DNA of 64,000 bases. Origin: Nymphaea colorata (taxonomy: Eukaryota; Streptophyta; Magnoliopsida; Nymphaeales; Nymphaeaceae). This document shows positions 52,701-63,100 of the stretch, piece after piece. Numbering within the stretch: position 1 is the stretch's first letter; each line of letters begins with the position of its first letter. The stretch is taken from positions 22,690,802 to 22,754,801 of the forward strand of contig NC_045145.1 in the NCBI RefSeq assembly GCF_008831285.2, in the 5' to 3' direction. The notes under the pieces were generated by a model, which was given only the letters and a program-made list of their open reading frames with translations, was not told the DNA's origin and did no database searches. The position numbers were made by a program, and so were the translations under genes.

Positions 52701-55700
52701 TTAATATACAACCTATGTTGTCAAAGGCTCACTTAGGCTCTCAGGCTTAGATGACCCTCTAGGCTAGCTGGTTTTAAGCAACCTGCCATCTGAAAATGCC
52801 TAGAACAATGCCTAGGACACCTAAGCAAGCCTAGGCACTTAATAGCCTATGCTTTTTTAGTTCACAACCTAATTTTTTCTTCCTCTTTGTTATTCTTTTT
52901 TTTATTTTCTGAGACATTTTTTCTTCATTTTTTGTGCAGCTTCTTCACTTTTTTGTTGCTTCATGAGATTTTTTTATGCAAGCATGTTTATACTTGTGTA
53001 TTTATAGTTAGAATCACAACCCATATACTGCTAAATTTAAAGAGTTGATGTTATTTTAGGTTGTTAACTGTCATATATATGTAATATCTTCTTAACAGTT
53101 TTTCTTATTTTTTATAACTAAAATAAGAGATATTTTACAGCAGGCAATGGCAATATGAAGGATGATTATACTGAACATTTATGTTCCCATTTTTTCTTTT
53201 AAGTTTTGAGTTTTGAGTTATGGATTTAGAAAATAGAGACTTAGGAGTAAGCATTTAGGAAATGGTAAGATGCTGCATATTCCATAACATTGAAAAACAT
53301 TGATATTTACTTGTAAGCCTTTTTCTGTGCTACATAACTTGTAATCTTTAGTTCATAAAGTTTGTTTATTCAAAGGTCAAACTTTTAGTTATATTTATTA
53401 TCATGTCATGAAATGCTTAATGCGTATGTCATATCATGCATTTTAATTATTTTATTATCATAAGTTAACACTTAACAATTGTAGGGCTTCCATTGAGAAA
53501 TGTTTCAGTTTCATTATTAGTTTTCAACAATTAATATTACATTTTATTGGTTTCAGTTTTCTGGGTTGGCCCACTAAACCACCTAGTCCTGCCCAGGCAC
53601 CTAGCTACCTAGGCTGCAGTCTGCACCTTAATGCTTTTAACAACATATCTTATATTTCCTATTATTATGTGACCATAAGTAACTTTATAGTTTATATGTG
53701 CTCACACATGTCATTATACGTAAAAACATCCACTGTTGCATTTTATTAGTTTCTACATTTTTCTCCCTTTTTTACCACTTAATATTACATTTTATTGGTT
53801 TCAGCTTTCTGGGTTGGCCCACTCAAGCACCTAGTTCTGCCCAGGATCTAGTCTCAACTAACTACCTAGGCTGCACATTAATGCTTTTAACAACATATCT
53901 TATATTACCTATTATTAAAGGTGGGCAGGTTATTCAGTCTCATTTCAAAAACCAGGTTTTGTTAAAAGTGGGTTATATTGTCACCCAAACACTCCAAAAA
54001 CCTATTTTGGAGTGTCATCCAAACGGCCTCTAAAAGGTACTAAAAAAACACTTTTTCTGAAAAATAAAATGAGAAAACAAAAAAGCAAAAGATGTGATAT
54101 TTCATGGTGGCTTTTTTTAATATCACAATTTTTTCTTTTCACTTTTTTTTTCTTGCTTATTTTGTTTTTTCCCCTAATCAGTGATATCTATGACAATGGC
54201 TCCAAAGCCTATGAAGCAAAAGCACAAACTCAACTAAGGCTGGTTGCTAGACGCATGAAACAAGAACAGGTTTTTATCAAGGTCAGGTAGTTTGCTGAAA
54301 AGGAAGCTCAGGACCGATACAATGTACATGTTAAGAAGAGCAAAGCTCTAGACAAAACTGTGGAAACCAGCTACAAAATTGTGCATGCAATGACTTATCA
54401 AAAATAAGAAGAATTAAGATAAATAAACTTACATCTTTTTCTCCAAAATACTCTTTAAGTACCAAAAGTTGTACTTTGCATGAATATAAATTATAATGTA
54501 TATATACAAGTATATATACAATTTAATATAATGTATAGACATAAGTGACCTTATATAAGCCAAGACCAATACCTATTTTCATGCTTGGCTTGTTTATAAG
54601 TAGAACGAGCTTGTCCTCGGCTACTGTAATGAGCCACTCCCAAGATGAGCTCGTTATAGGCCAAAAAAAAGTAGGGAATTTTTCTCCCCAAGAGTAGTAT
54701 AAGAGGTGACTAAAGCAGCTCGTGGGAGCTACCAGAAACTACTTCACAAATAAAAAGTAAAACAAAGATATAGGTTACCTGCTGTGACATTTTAAGACTA
54801 GGAAGTTCTGAATCAAATTATTAACACCTATAAGTAAATAATGAAGTAATATATTATATGAAAAGCTGTTCAGGAATAGGCAAACTGACTTTGGATATTA
54901 AAGCACTTGCAGCTAAGCCCTTTGAGATTTCCTTCGCAATATCCATGGGTGACGTCAACCACTTCTTTCCCTCTTTGACATTACCATCAGGCAATGTTAC
55001 TCTGAAAGAAATCGAGAAAAAATTGAAATGGAATATCAACTCCCTGACTATTCCTACAAGAAACTTAATAATGCAATAAAACAACGTCGATCATGTTCAG
55101 CAGTTACTAATTAGTGGCGGTCTTAATCATAGAACAAGCCAGACTGCCCGTCAACAGAATTTTTCTCTCTGTGAAATTTTTGCAACAAATCTTCCACATT
55201 TTCAACCAACTCCCAGCGCCATTTTTCACATTGCCACGAAAGAAATACCCAGCATCAACGTCAACGTCATACAATAGTTCTCAGTAACAAATTGCATCTT
55301 CCAGGATACCATAGAATGTAACGGATACATCAAAAAGGAAAAACACAAATCTTAGCTCCCCCACACCCCCCCCCCCCCCCGCTTTATTATTCAACATGCC
55401 CAGGTAAGTGGGTGCACTGAAACACATCACAAGGTGGAAACGAAATCCACAAGCTCGAGAGGCACATAGTTCTCTCTCCACACCTCCAATTCCACGATAA
55501 TTTTTTTGTCAATTGAGCTGTTCCATGGCAATACCAATCTCTCGATCTCGAAACTAAGTCGAGCTCGATACCACGAAGAAAGAAAGTTTACTTATCATCC
55601 AAAAATATAGCGGAAAAAGATAACCCAACCACCGAATCACCAAGAAAAGAGTACGGGAACAATGCACCCCAACCACCGACAAGGCTCTAAATCCAAAACC

Positions 55701-56081
55701 AAAAACAAGTCGGATACCATAAAACGCCTTTTTTTTCCGCAAATTCCCTCTCCCCATTCCAACTTACTTGATGGGCTCCCCGCCAATCTTCTGTCGATGG
55801 GCGATCTGCTCAGCCTGGATGCTCTCAAACACGCGAACCCGCTTCTGCAGGACGGCCTCGAGGTAGGCTTCGTCCCTCCTGACCTTCCCGTTATTCTCCC
55901 CCATTTCCCCCTCTCCCGCGCGACCGCCGTCAGCAGCAGACACGCAGAAGGAATAATAAGAAGGCGAAGAAACGTGAGAAAAAGAAGGAAGAGGGCAGAC
56001 AAGGAAGAAGGCGGGGAGCAGGGAAGAGCGAAATGAGGAGGAGATGAGGCGAGGAAGAGCACACAGAGAGAGTCGTCTCAT
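30739..56081 (-). CDS. threonyl-tRNA synthetase, predicted cytosolic and mitochondrial
   Basis: Twenty-one coding exons join in frame to 750 aa (691 aa from the inner AUG at 55904). Exons, 5' to 3' on the minus strand: 56081-55768, 55001-54890, 52001-51876, 51569-51510, 49887-49798, 47574-47500, 47104-46976, 46886-46797, 46086-45998, 45894-45798, 45705-45619, 45477-45393, 42365-42271, 41340-41308, 39980-39894, 36880-36788, 34614-34522, 34431-34210, 32685-32614, 31202-31131, 30870-30739. It charges tRNA-Thr. Long-form landmarks: a TGS domain near 105-165; an editing domain with H176xxxH180 ([10 protein letters not shown]) and C284/H288 (CRGPHIP); a class II core with zinc ligands C436 (MNCPGHC), H487 (DDAHIFC) and H613 ([12 protein letters not shown]); and a C-terminal anticodon-binding domain from about 645. 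Residues 1-59 are Arg/Ser/Leu-rich and acid-free until near the end, as in mitochondrial presequences. Intron 6 uses a GC donor. Its introns hold most of the mobile elements in this window. Confidence 0.96.
31725..31989. repeat. copy of the exon 2/intron 2 junction inside ThrRS intron 19
   Basis: About 265 bp closely match 54638-54901 in the same orientation, from TCCCAAGATGAGCTCGT through AAAAGCTGTTCAGGARTAGG to CAAACTGACTTYGGA. The copy includes the GTCAGT donor of exon 2 and a few bases of that exon. The flanks on both sides are unrelated. Confidence 0.9.
33132..34084. mobile_element. non-autonomous hAT element, 953 bp, in ThrRS intron 18
   Basis: The ends are CTATGTAACATGGGTACG and, on the opposite strand, CTGTGTCACGTAGGTATG, matching at about 14 of 19 positions. 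They are flanked by the identical 8-mer ATCATAAG at 33124-33131 and 34085-34092, the target-duplication size of hAT transposons. GGTACG/CGTACC motifs recur near both ends. The interior has no transposase; a 133-codon open frame at 33173-33574 is low-complexity at its end and not recognised. Confidence 0.85.
33953..34008. repeat. (TG)n(TA)n(CA)n palindrome inside the hAT element
   Basis: Five TG units, about 15 TA units and about eight CA units form a near-perfect inverted repeat of roughly 50 bp. Confidence 0.95.
35189..35243. repeat. (TG)n-(GA)n microsatellite in ThrRS intron 16
   Basis: About 18 TG units followed by GA repeats in the intron between exons 16 and 17. Confidence 0.95.
36914..36948. 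repeat. (TA)n microsatellite beside ThrRS exon 16
   Basis: About 17 TA units lie some 34 bases from the acceptor side of exon 16, in intron 15. Confidence 0.95.
37978..38320. mobile_element. candidate PIF/Harbinger-like MITE in ThrRS intron 15
   Basis: The segment is bounded by TAA on both sides (37975-37977 and 38321-38323). The left end reads GAAAGTGTTGGATTC and the right end, on the opposite strand, AGGGACATTTGATTC; most differences are transitions. Just inside, CAGAATGGTGGAACAGG mirrors CAGAATGGGTGGAATG. The pattern fits a decayed inverted-repeat element, but identity is modest. Confidence 0.4.
38455..38604. repeat. tandem direct repeat of about 72 bp in ThrRS intron 15
   Basis: Copy 1 (about 38455-38527) and copy 2 (about 38534-38604) share in order AGTGMCTTCCAT, AAGTTGTYTGTT, TGACTKGCAGA, ACATGGCAAAAACTG and AGAAC/AGACA-type ends. 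They are diverged by substitutions and small indels. Confidence 0.7.
39168..39411. mobile_element. short hAT-type MITE, 244 bp, in ThrRS intron 15
   Basis: The ends, TATGTCATATGGGTGC and opposite-strand GCCATGTCACATGG, resemble those of the 33132 and 51084 elements with a one-base offset. The identical 8-mer TGAATACC flanks it at 39160-39167 and 39412-39419. It has no coding capacity. Confidence 0.7.
44794..45010 (+). pseudogene. hAT transposase BED zinc-finger fragment, frameshifted
   Basis: On the plus strand, antisense to the host gene and inside ThrRS intron 12, one frame reads [18 protein letters not shown] and then stops after a run of 11 A. The next frame continues [20 protein letters not shown] and [13 protein letters not shown]. 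This block order matches the N-terminal BED finger of plant hAT transposases. The frames are split at the A-run, and the finger's second Cys position appears to be Asn (CSWN), so it is not functional. Flanking DNA from about 43.1 kb carries repeated GACTCGG/GAGTCAC motifs and is probably part of the same decayed element; its ends were not found. Confidence 0.65.
47498..47499 (-). other. GC splice donor of ThrRS intron 6 (GC-AG intron)
   Basis: Exon 6 ends AATTTCAAG and the intron starts GCAAGA; the acceptor is TGTGCAG|GTTGAAATA at exon 7. The join keeps NNFK-VEIIND in frame. AAG|GCAAGA fits the GC-AG intron consensus, in which strong flanking matches compensate for the C. No nearby GT keeps the frame and the conserved protein sequence. 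Confidence 0.85.
48026..48470 (-). mobile_element. TRIM (terminal-repeat retrotransposon in miniature)
   Basis: Two direct LTRs, 48026-48210 (185 bp) and 48281-48470 (190 bp), each run TGTAACA...TGTTACA and flank an internal region of only 70 bp. On the minus strand the internal region starts GTGGTATTAGAGCCAG, a one-mismatch primer site for initiator tRNA-Met (TGGTATCAGAGCC), and ends with the purine tract AAGGGGGGTGGAT before the 3' LTR. The flanks CCTAG and GCTAG look like a 5-bp target duplication with one change. It has no coding capacity. LTR divergence shows it is not recent. It lies in ThrRS intron 5. Confidence 0.9.
50647..50706. repeat. 30-bp tandem duplication in ThrRS intron 4
   Basis: Two adjacent 30-mers share CCTGACATTCCTTTTCAAA, with single changes elsewhere. 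Confidence 0.9.
51084..51441. mobile_element. non-autonomous hAT element, 358 bp, in ThrRS intron 4
   Basis: The left end is CTATGTCACATGGGTACGGG and the right end, on the opposite strand, TACATGACATGGATACGTGG. The identical 8-mer TTCAGCAC flanks it at 51076-51083 and 51442-51449. The termini and the GGTACG-rich subterminal DNA match the 33132-34084 element, so both belong to one family. Confidence 0.85.
52714..53648. mobile_element. candidate terminal-inverted-repeat element in ThrRS intron 2
   Basis: The left end is TATGTTGTCAAAGGCT and the right end, on the opposite strand, TATGTTGTTAAAAGCA, 13 of 16 matching. Both subterminal regions are rich in GCCTAGG motifs. No clean target duplication was found. 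Its right end is part of a direct duplication (53531-53918), so the true right boundary could instead be near 53897. Confidence 0.45.
53531..53918. repeat. direct duplication (about 140 bp units)
   Basis: 53531-53668 and 53778-53918 share ATATTACATTTTATTGGTTT, CTGGGTTGGCCCACT, CACCTAGTYCTGCCCAGG, CTACCTAGGCTGCA and TAATGCTTTTAACAACATAT in the same order, separated by about 110 bp. Confidence 0.85.
54638..54901. repeat. exon 2/intron 2 junction, probable source of the intron 19 copy
   Basis: Matches 31725-31989 across about 265 bp. This copy includes the functional exon 2 donor (AAA|GTCAGT at 54890/54889) and therefore is the likely original. Confidence 0.9.
55366..55380. repeat. C15 homopolymer in ThrRS intron 1
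   Basis: Fifteen consecutive C on the plus strand (G15 in the transcript) within intron 1. Confidence 0.95.
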
Positions 56082-56115
56082 AGGGAGGGGGAGCGCGCGG
56101 CTCCTCTGTTTTCCG

Positions 56116-56125
56116 TTATTATAAG
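56116..56125 (-). promoter_or_regulatory. candidate TATA-like element of the ThrRS gene
   Basis: On the minus strand this reads CTTATAATAA. It lies about 35 bp upstream of the outer AUG at 56081, so normal TATA spacing would place transcription start only a few bases before that AUG. A TATA role is not proven. Confidence 0.3.
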
Positions 56126-59100
56126 GGTTTAAGGGCGGGGCGCAGGAGAGAGTGAGCAAACTGTGGGTCCCACAGAAGCAACAGATCCAATCGGGAGTTC
56201 GCCTCGGTCTGTGAAAGGCGAGTTTGGATCAGTAGACAGAATCGAGTTCCAAGTCAAACCCGGTAAGGGGTTGATGGTTTAGGATGCTCAGATCCGATCT
56301 GATTCGGTACTGGATCCGAAAGATGGTTCAGTTGGACTTCTCATGTAAAAGATATCATATCCAGATCTGGTGGGAAACTACCAAACTCAACAAAGTAATA
56401 GTATATTTCTTTATCAGAACTGAAGTTAGGGATAGATGTATAAGAAATATGGGCTATGCTTTTGGACTTGCAAAGGACCCGGTTCAAACAGTTTGGATCT
56501 GGACCTATTAATATATCCAAATCTGCACTCAAAATTGAAAATAATGTGTAGACCTTAACATGAATCTGGATTTGAACAGGCCTGATTAAAAATCTGCAGT
56601 GGATTCTAAAGGCTTGCAACATAAGTTGATCCAGTAGAACTGGCAAAAGCTTTATTGCGTCCATAAAAGTGCTCTCAAAGTGTGCAAGCATGCATGTCCA
56701 ATTCTCGTTAAGCTCTGCACATGATTCTATTAGAACAGGCACCGATACTAAACGAAGATCTGAATCCGAACCAAATCCAAGTAGGGTATGAACTCAATTG
56801 AGATTTCATTTGATGATTCAATGTTGAAATAACCAACTGGTTTTCGAGCAGATATATATCTAAACTAGAACCAACTCATTTGGAGCCACCACTGCATATA
56901 GTTCAACTCTCTTCACACTCAAATAAACTGGTCAAGGTTCTCCTACCACCATCTACTTTTAGATTTTGAGCTGTGGAAAATCCAGCAATCTGCACAAAAA
57001 TGGATTATTGGAGAAAAAGTTGGCCATTTTAAAACCAACAAACCCAAGTGAGATGCAGTTCTAACAAGATTTTGTTCCAATTATGCATATTTTGACTTTA
57101 ATTTGGCTGGATGTTTTTTCATGGAGATATGAATCAATTACATTTGGAGTTGATGCCTAAAATCTGACCCGCTAGGTCTAGGACTAAGTTTGAACCTCAA
57201 AAGGGCTTTTGATTAAAAAAAAAAACATATTGTTGAAACGAATCTTCCGACAACGTTTATTAAAAAAACGCCATATTAACATTTAACAGCAAAATAATAT
57301 AAGCATAGATGTTGATAAATGCAAAACTCGTACACTAGACACAATTCAGACTATAGTTTCTGAGACAAAAACATGATGTTTTTGGAACATGTATTTTAAA
57401 AAACACTGTTGGAAGAGCAAAATCTTTTTACCGAATGCCGTTTTAATTATTGCTCTAAATCTAAGCATCTATTGGCTTAGCCTTTTCTTTATTTTACTTC
57501 ATATAGATAAGTCAGGGCTAAGCAGATCTATACCACGTGATGTCACCTAATTGAAGTATTGACATTTTTCACTTAAAAGTTCCAAAACATAGAAATTACA
57601 GTCGAGCTCCAGCTGGTAGCTTGATGAATCTAATTCCCTAACATGATATGAACCAAAAGGAAAGGCTGTTTTGAAACTTATTCCAAAACTAAAATTGTTT
57701 TAATTAGTACAAAATCATAAAAACTTCATGCTGAAATATTAAAAGATGGGGGAATGGCAGGCAGGACAGAGACAGAGTCGACTGCTTTTCCATGGTCGCA
57801 CGTAGTTTTGTTGATTGTTTGAGACTGGTGGTTGTGCTGGTGCAATCAAACAGTACTTCAACACCTAAACTTAACACTTAACACATGCCATTATGCTTGG
57901 ATGTCCAAATGCCTATAATGCTCTATAATGAAAAGGTAAACCCCTATAGTTACATATATAAAAAATGAAAAATAATTACCTTCTTGAATGAAGAAAAAGT
58001 TCCCAGGCATCCAATCAAACCCCATGCAAAGGGTATCAGGAGTCGATTTTCCGGTGACTTCTGTGGCCTACCGGTACATCGATAGCACTCTACCAACATC
58101 GGGTCTACACTTGCCCACTATATAAATTATAAAACGCAAAGTCTGAACTGTCATACTTCACCTGCTTTTATAAATTATGTTCCCAAGGCGTACTTGGTCC
58201 TAAAAAACAGGCAATTGGCCTTACTAGTTAAGTAAAACTATAAAAATGTGGAAATAACAAAATTATGTAAAGCTTTTTGATGATCGCAGAAAAGCATTTG
58301 ACTTTTTTCGTTGCCCAACTTAACAAAAAAAGTTTAACATCTGAATATTTTCGGTACCCACAAGGAAAATAACACAATTACAATCCATTTTTCTACCACA
58401 ATATGGATTTAGTTTTAAAAAAAAAAAGCAGCAATATATTCTGGACATGAAGAAGAGAGAGACATAAATTCAGGAATGGACAATATCTTCATTTGTTTAA
58501 ATAATGCGGTGACATTATGCAGACAAACAAAAAATAGATACATTGATTCTTCTAGTGCCCAACGAGCTCTAACCAATTATAAAAGAACGTTTTGCTTGTT
58601 ACTTACATTTCCGAGTAAAGCTCTCGGAAATCATCAGACATTATCCGACTAGTGATCTCATTCTAGCAGATCAATTATGTAGGAGAGACAAGTTTGTCCA
58701 ATCTAATGGGGCCATGCAATGAACAAAAATGCATTTGCCCACCAAGCACAAAAGAATTAGAGCAGCTCTTACCAGCACCTACTTTGAGCTACTAAGGAGT
58801 GAAACCACTAAGAAATACAGCATGTACTTTGACGAGACTGATATCAATGGAGCAATTCCCCGTACCAACCAACTGAACGCATATCAGAAGGGGAATTGGT
58901 CAGATGATACTTCAACTTGCTGTCTGGAAAAAGAGGAACAAGAGAGGTCACGTGCGATGACCACAAACAGGGTCTCTGGCGATTCTGCAGAAAACTGCTT
59001 CCACTGCTCCAGGTGCTCTAATGCAAATGACTAGCAGGCTCTTTCTCCAACGAGATTCAGGGCACAAGGGAAATGAGTGGGCGCTGACCAACCAATCAAC

Positions 59101-60196
59101 ACATTGCCATGGAAAGTCTATTCAGTGTTTTATGCTGTGATAACTAGGGTTAGATTGCCCTGCCTGTGATAAGGTCAATTGAAATAAAACTTCACATGCA
59201 TAGAATAAAAAGCCTGGGAAACAACGTATAAAACAGACTAGATTAGGAAAGCCTACCAAAAAGGGTTAATGCAGCAGAGTCCATACTCCATACTCTGGGT
59301 AATCCAGCATGACATAGACTGAACTGCCAATCTAATCCGATCCAGCACGCAGCATGCAAACAACAAAGGCGAGGAACCTTTAGGTTTGCAAGCAGCTCTC
59401 ACTTCCTTAAATAAATGCAACAAAAAGAAAACAAAAATGTTAGCACATGGCTTATGAACTAGATTCAATCCTTTCGGTGTGACTGTATTTGAGAAAATAT
59501 GGACACTGGACACCTTGGCTAATATTAGGTGATTGTTGACCCATACATCTGTCCAGACTCCAGACACAAATTTTTTACCACCTAAAAGATGGATCTCCAC
59601 CGACTTAAAAGACCATACACTAGATATGTTTGTGAGACATGTATCATTTTCCAACCCTAATACAACAAACTTGCTTCTAGTTTAAGCCTTTCAAGGCCCT
59701 GGCTTCCAGTGCCTGCAAAAAAGGGAGTACAAAAACTTCGTTTACAGTCTACTATATATTACATCTCTCTAGCCTTCCATGAATATTTTATCTTGTTTTC
59801 TAGACTGGGAAAACTTTGACTGAAAGAAAAAGAAAAAGAAACAGATATTACATTTATAAGCCCTAACATATTCTGCCTAAATATAGAATTTGATTGCAGT
59901 TAAATACCATGAATCAGCCTTAGCACTATAAGGAAAAAAGTGGCAGGAGATTGAAGAGTAAACATTTGCACTGTCCAAACCACAACCACACATCATCATT
60001 GACCACTACTGAAGACACTGGGTAGCAAAAGGATCAACTTTCAAGTACAGAATAGAAGAAAGAATTTGTACTAGCCTTTGATATTAACAGCAAAGAAACA
60101 ATACGAAAAAAAAAAAAGAGAATAAACTGAAGTACCTTAGTCTTAGATGTGATTATAACTGCACAGTGAAAAAGAATTGGAACAACTTGAGTACAG
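56126..60196. other. ThrRS upstream region and 3' UTR/spacer of the PHD gene
   Basis: No gene was recognised. The left few hundred bases should be the ThrRS promoter. 56.2-56.9 kb has repeated GGATCTG/CAGATCC-like words and may be an old repeat. The right part, from roughly 59 kb, is probably 3' UTR of the minus-strand PHD gene. A 101-codon plus-strand frame at 58729-59034 has no recognisable domain and is antisense to that tail. Confidence 0.5.
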
Positions 60197-63100
60197 TTAT
60201 CGCTCTGTAAAAGGCTGGAAAAGTCCTTTTGAGTCATCATAAAACCACCTGTATAATTGAATCAAAACTTAGATGTATAAAATAAAGAAAGAAATTAAAT
60301 TTACAATAAGCTAAGATATATTGCAATCAGCCTAAACATACTCTCTGCACAGGAAAACATTAAACACTGCAACAAATCTTTGGACCTAACTGAAATAGGA
60401 CAGACATGAACTGCATAACTGGATAGAGAAGCCTCGAGCATTGTACACAATTATTGGATATAAACTTGCAAAAGAAAGTAGAAGGAAAAAAACCATTTCT
60501 TAACTCCACCACACACACATAGATACAATGGGAATTAACGAATTTAATGGTCTAGAGCAGAGGATATCATTGACAAATATAAGTGACAACACCAAACATG
60601 TATAAAACACCTGTGAAACCACCTCCCCTAAAAAGAAAAGTGAAAATTGAAAACCATCAGATGTAAGGACCTTCAAAGATTGGGTAATACCAACTGCAAC
60701 TTGGTTCAGCTCCAAAAGAATGCAACAGCAAACAAGTGAACATGACTTTTTTCTACATGCATAACAAACTAGTGTATTAAATCCTTTTTCTTAAATATGC
60801 TCCATCATAATGAAAAGATACGTCACCAAAGGTAGTCCATCTAGCAAGTTTACAAATACTTGTAAAATGCATCACACAGACATGTCAAGCAGTAAATAGC
60901 AACTGCAAGATACATTATACACGGACATTAAAGAAATTTACCTGCAGAACAGGAGAGGACTTGAACTTTTGCTGGTTTCTGATCCTAAACGCACTCCACT
61001 TTCTTTTTCTAAACGCACTCCACTTTCTTTTTCCTGTCTATACCTGCTTTCAGACATTACAGAACATGGACCTCGAATGAGGTGCACAAGTACATCATTT
61101 TGGTGATTAGATTCGTAAACCTGTGTAAAACAATGAAAGTATCAGCTGTTGTGAGCTAAGGCCCATGCCCAACAAAGAAATGATGCCCAAAGTAGACTCC
61201 TAATGAAAAGGTAAAAAATTAGAATAAAAAAATTTAGAAACACAAGTAAACTAACAGAAGCTCTTCTATGTGTGGCAAATATGAAGTACAAAATTTGATG
61301 CAAGGATTTTACCAACCTCATTCTCCTCTGGAGTACAAGGCTGACCAACACTCTGTGGCAGGTTGCTGCAAGAGTAGCACATACTCACACGTGCCCATTT
61401 GGTCCCATTTGTATTATCCTCCCATAGAGCCTGTACAAACAAACCCACAAAAAAAAAAGAAAAAAGAAAAAAAGAAGTCATTCAGCAACCCAGCCAAGCT
61501 GTAAGATCACTTACATTTATGATGTGCCTATGCATATGAGGGAAGAACTAGAAAAGAAATGACGCTGGAGAAATATCGGTGAAAAATTGCCAATTTAACA
61601 ATAAAACAATAGCCAAACAAACCTTTATTCTCAAATTTAGCCTAAAGATATGAGAACTTGTAGTATACCTCAAGCTTTGCAACATAGGGTGCACCACTGG
61701 GATCTTCAGAATGAAAGAAGGCATGATCCTGCAACTTATACTCTACTTCGTTGATACAACAGGCCTGATAGTAAGATTTTCCATCAACAACCTGCAGTTG
61801 TTTACCCCAACTAACACTAGGGAACCTCCCTTCTGGAAATTTACAATCTACAGCTTTCTTTTCATTTTGTATGGTTGCAGTAACTGGCCGAGAGATATTC
61901 TGATCAGCTTGACTAACCACACCACAACTGTCGTGTTTACAAGAATCATGTGAGCTAGATGATCCATCCAGTCCTGCTGGCACAATGTTGCCATTTTCAA
62001 GAAGAGAACTTGCTGAAGCTTTGACACAGAGACTTTCATGGGATACCTCTCCTGTTTGGGCTTGATTTGAAGGTTTAAAGACAAGGCCACTAGTATCAGA
62101 TTGTTCAAGTGGTTGAGGATGTTCTGATGTAGGGATTTTCTTTGGAATTTTCTCATCATTCATAATTGGTTTTCCAGCCTCAGTTTGATGTATATTATCA
62201 CCCTGCTTCTCAGTTTCTGAAGTGGAAAATGGATGGAGGTCAATCTTTATACCATCTGTATGAGTAGGTTGCCCTTCCCCAATTTCAACTGCCCCACAGG
62301 AAACCTGATGGTTAGACATTCCAGTACTCAGCATTGTTCCATGTCCAGTTATGTCTTCAGGTATACTTCCCTTAACAGTAAGCACATGGTTCACCAGCAT
62401 CTCCTTGTTAGGTTCGGTAGCACATCCATCAGCTGCTAATTTCTGCTGATTAGACTTTTTATCACTAGTCTCTATTTTGTTCTCCATAGATGATTGTGGA
62501 CTATTCGCATTTGATAGTTTCGGCACATCAACAAGTTTCCCGATACGGCCATATTTAAGTGGTAATGGCTTTCCATGGTTTGAAATCAAGCATTTAGGGC
62601 AATTCCATTCACCTTGAGGAATGCTTTTCTGATTGTATGCATGGAGGCACCTCACGTGGACACCCTTCTCACAAGCATCACATACAAGTAAACTTCCAAC
62701 ATCAGTAATGGTAACTTTGCATATTTGGCAAGTTAGAGGTGCATCCATGTATGCAAGTGAAGGAGGTGACCACACTGGATGACTATGAGATCCAGGTTGT
62801 AATAATTTCTGAATGTCTCTCACAATGTCACTATGGCTAGCTCGTGCAATGCCCAATGAACTTGCATGTTGCACAGTCTGATGAATAGAATAAGGACCGC
62901 CTGACGCATGATGAGGCACTCTAGAATCCTTAACATCAGGCAGTTGAGAAGTTGCTAATGATGTAACGTCTTTATGTATTCCCTGATCCATTCTAGAGCC
63001 ATAAATTGTCTGCTTCAATCCTTGAGAAATCTTATCCCGTGAAACAGAAGAAAATTGCACAGAGGATGAACCAGGAAAAGCACCAAGCACTTGATCACCG

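Noticed and set aside
55637-56159. Extension of the ThrRS frame upstream of 56081 and other frames over exon 1
   Set aside because: The upstream extension has no ATG before the stop, and the other frames conflict with the conserved exon 1-exon 2 join.
58729-59034. 101-codon plus-strand frame between ThrRS and the PHD gene
   Set aside because: Unrecognised and antisense to the probable 3' tail of the PHD gene. No supporting start context or neighbouring exons.
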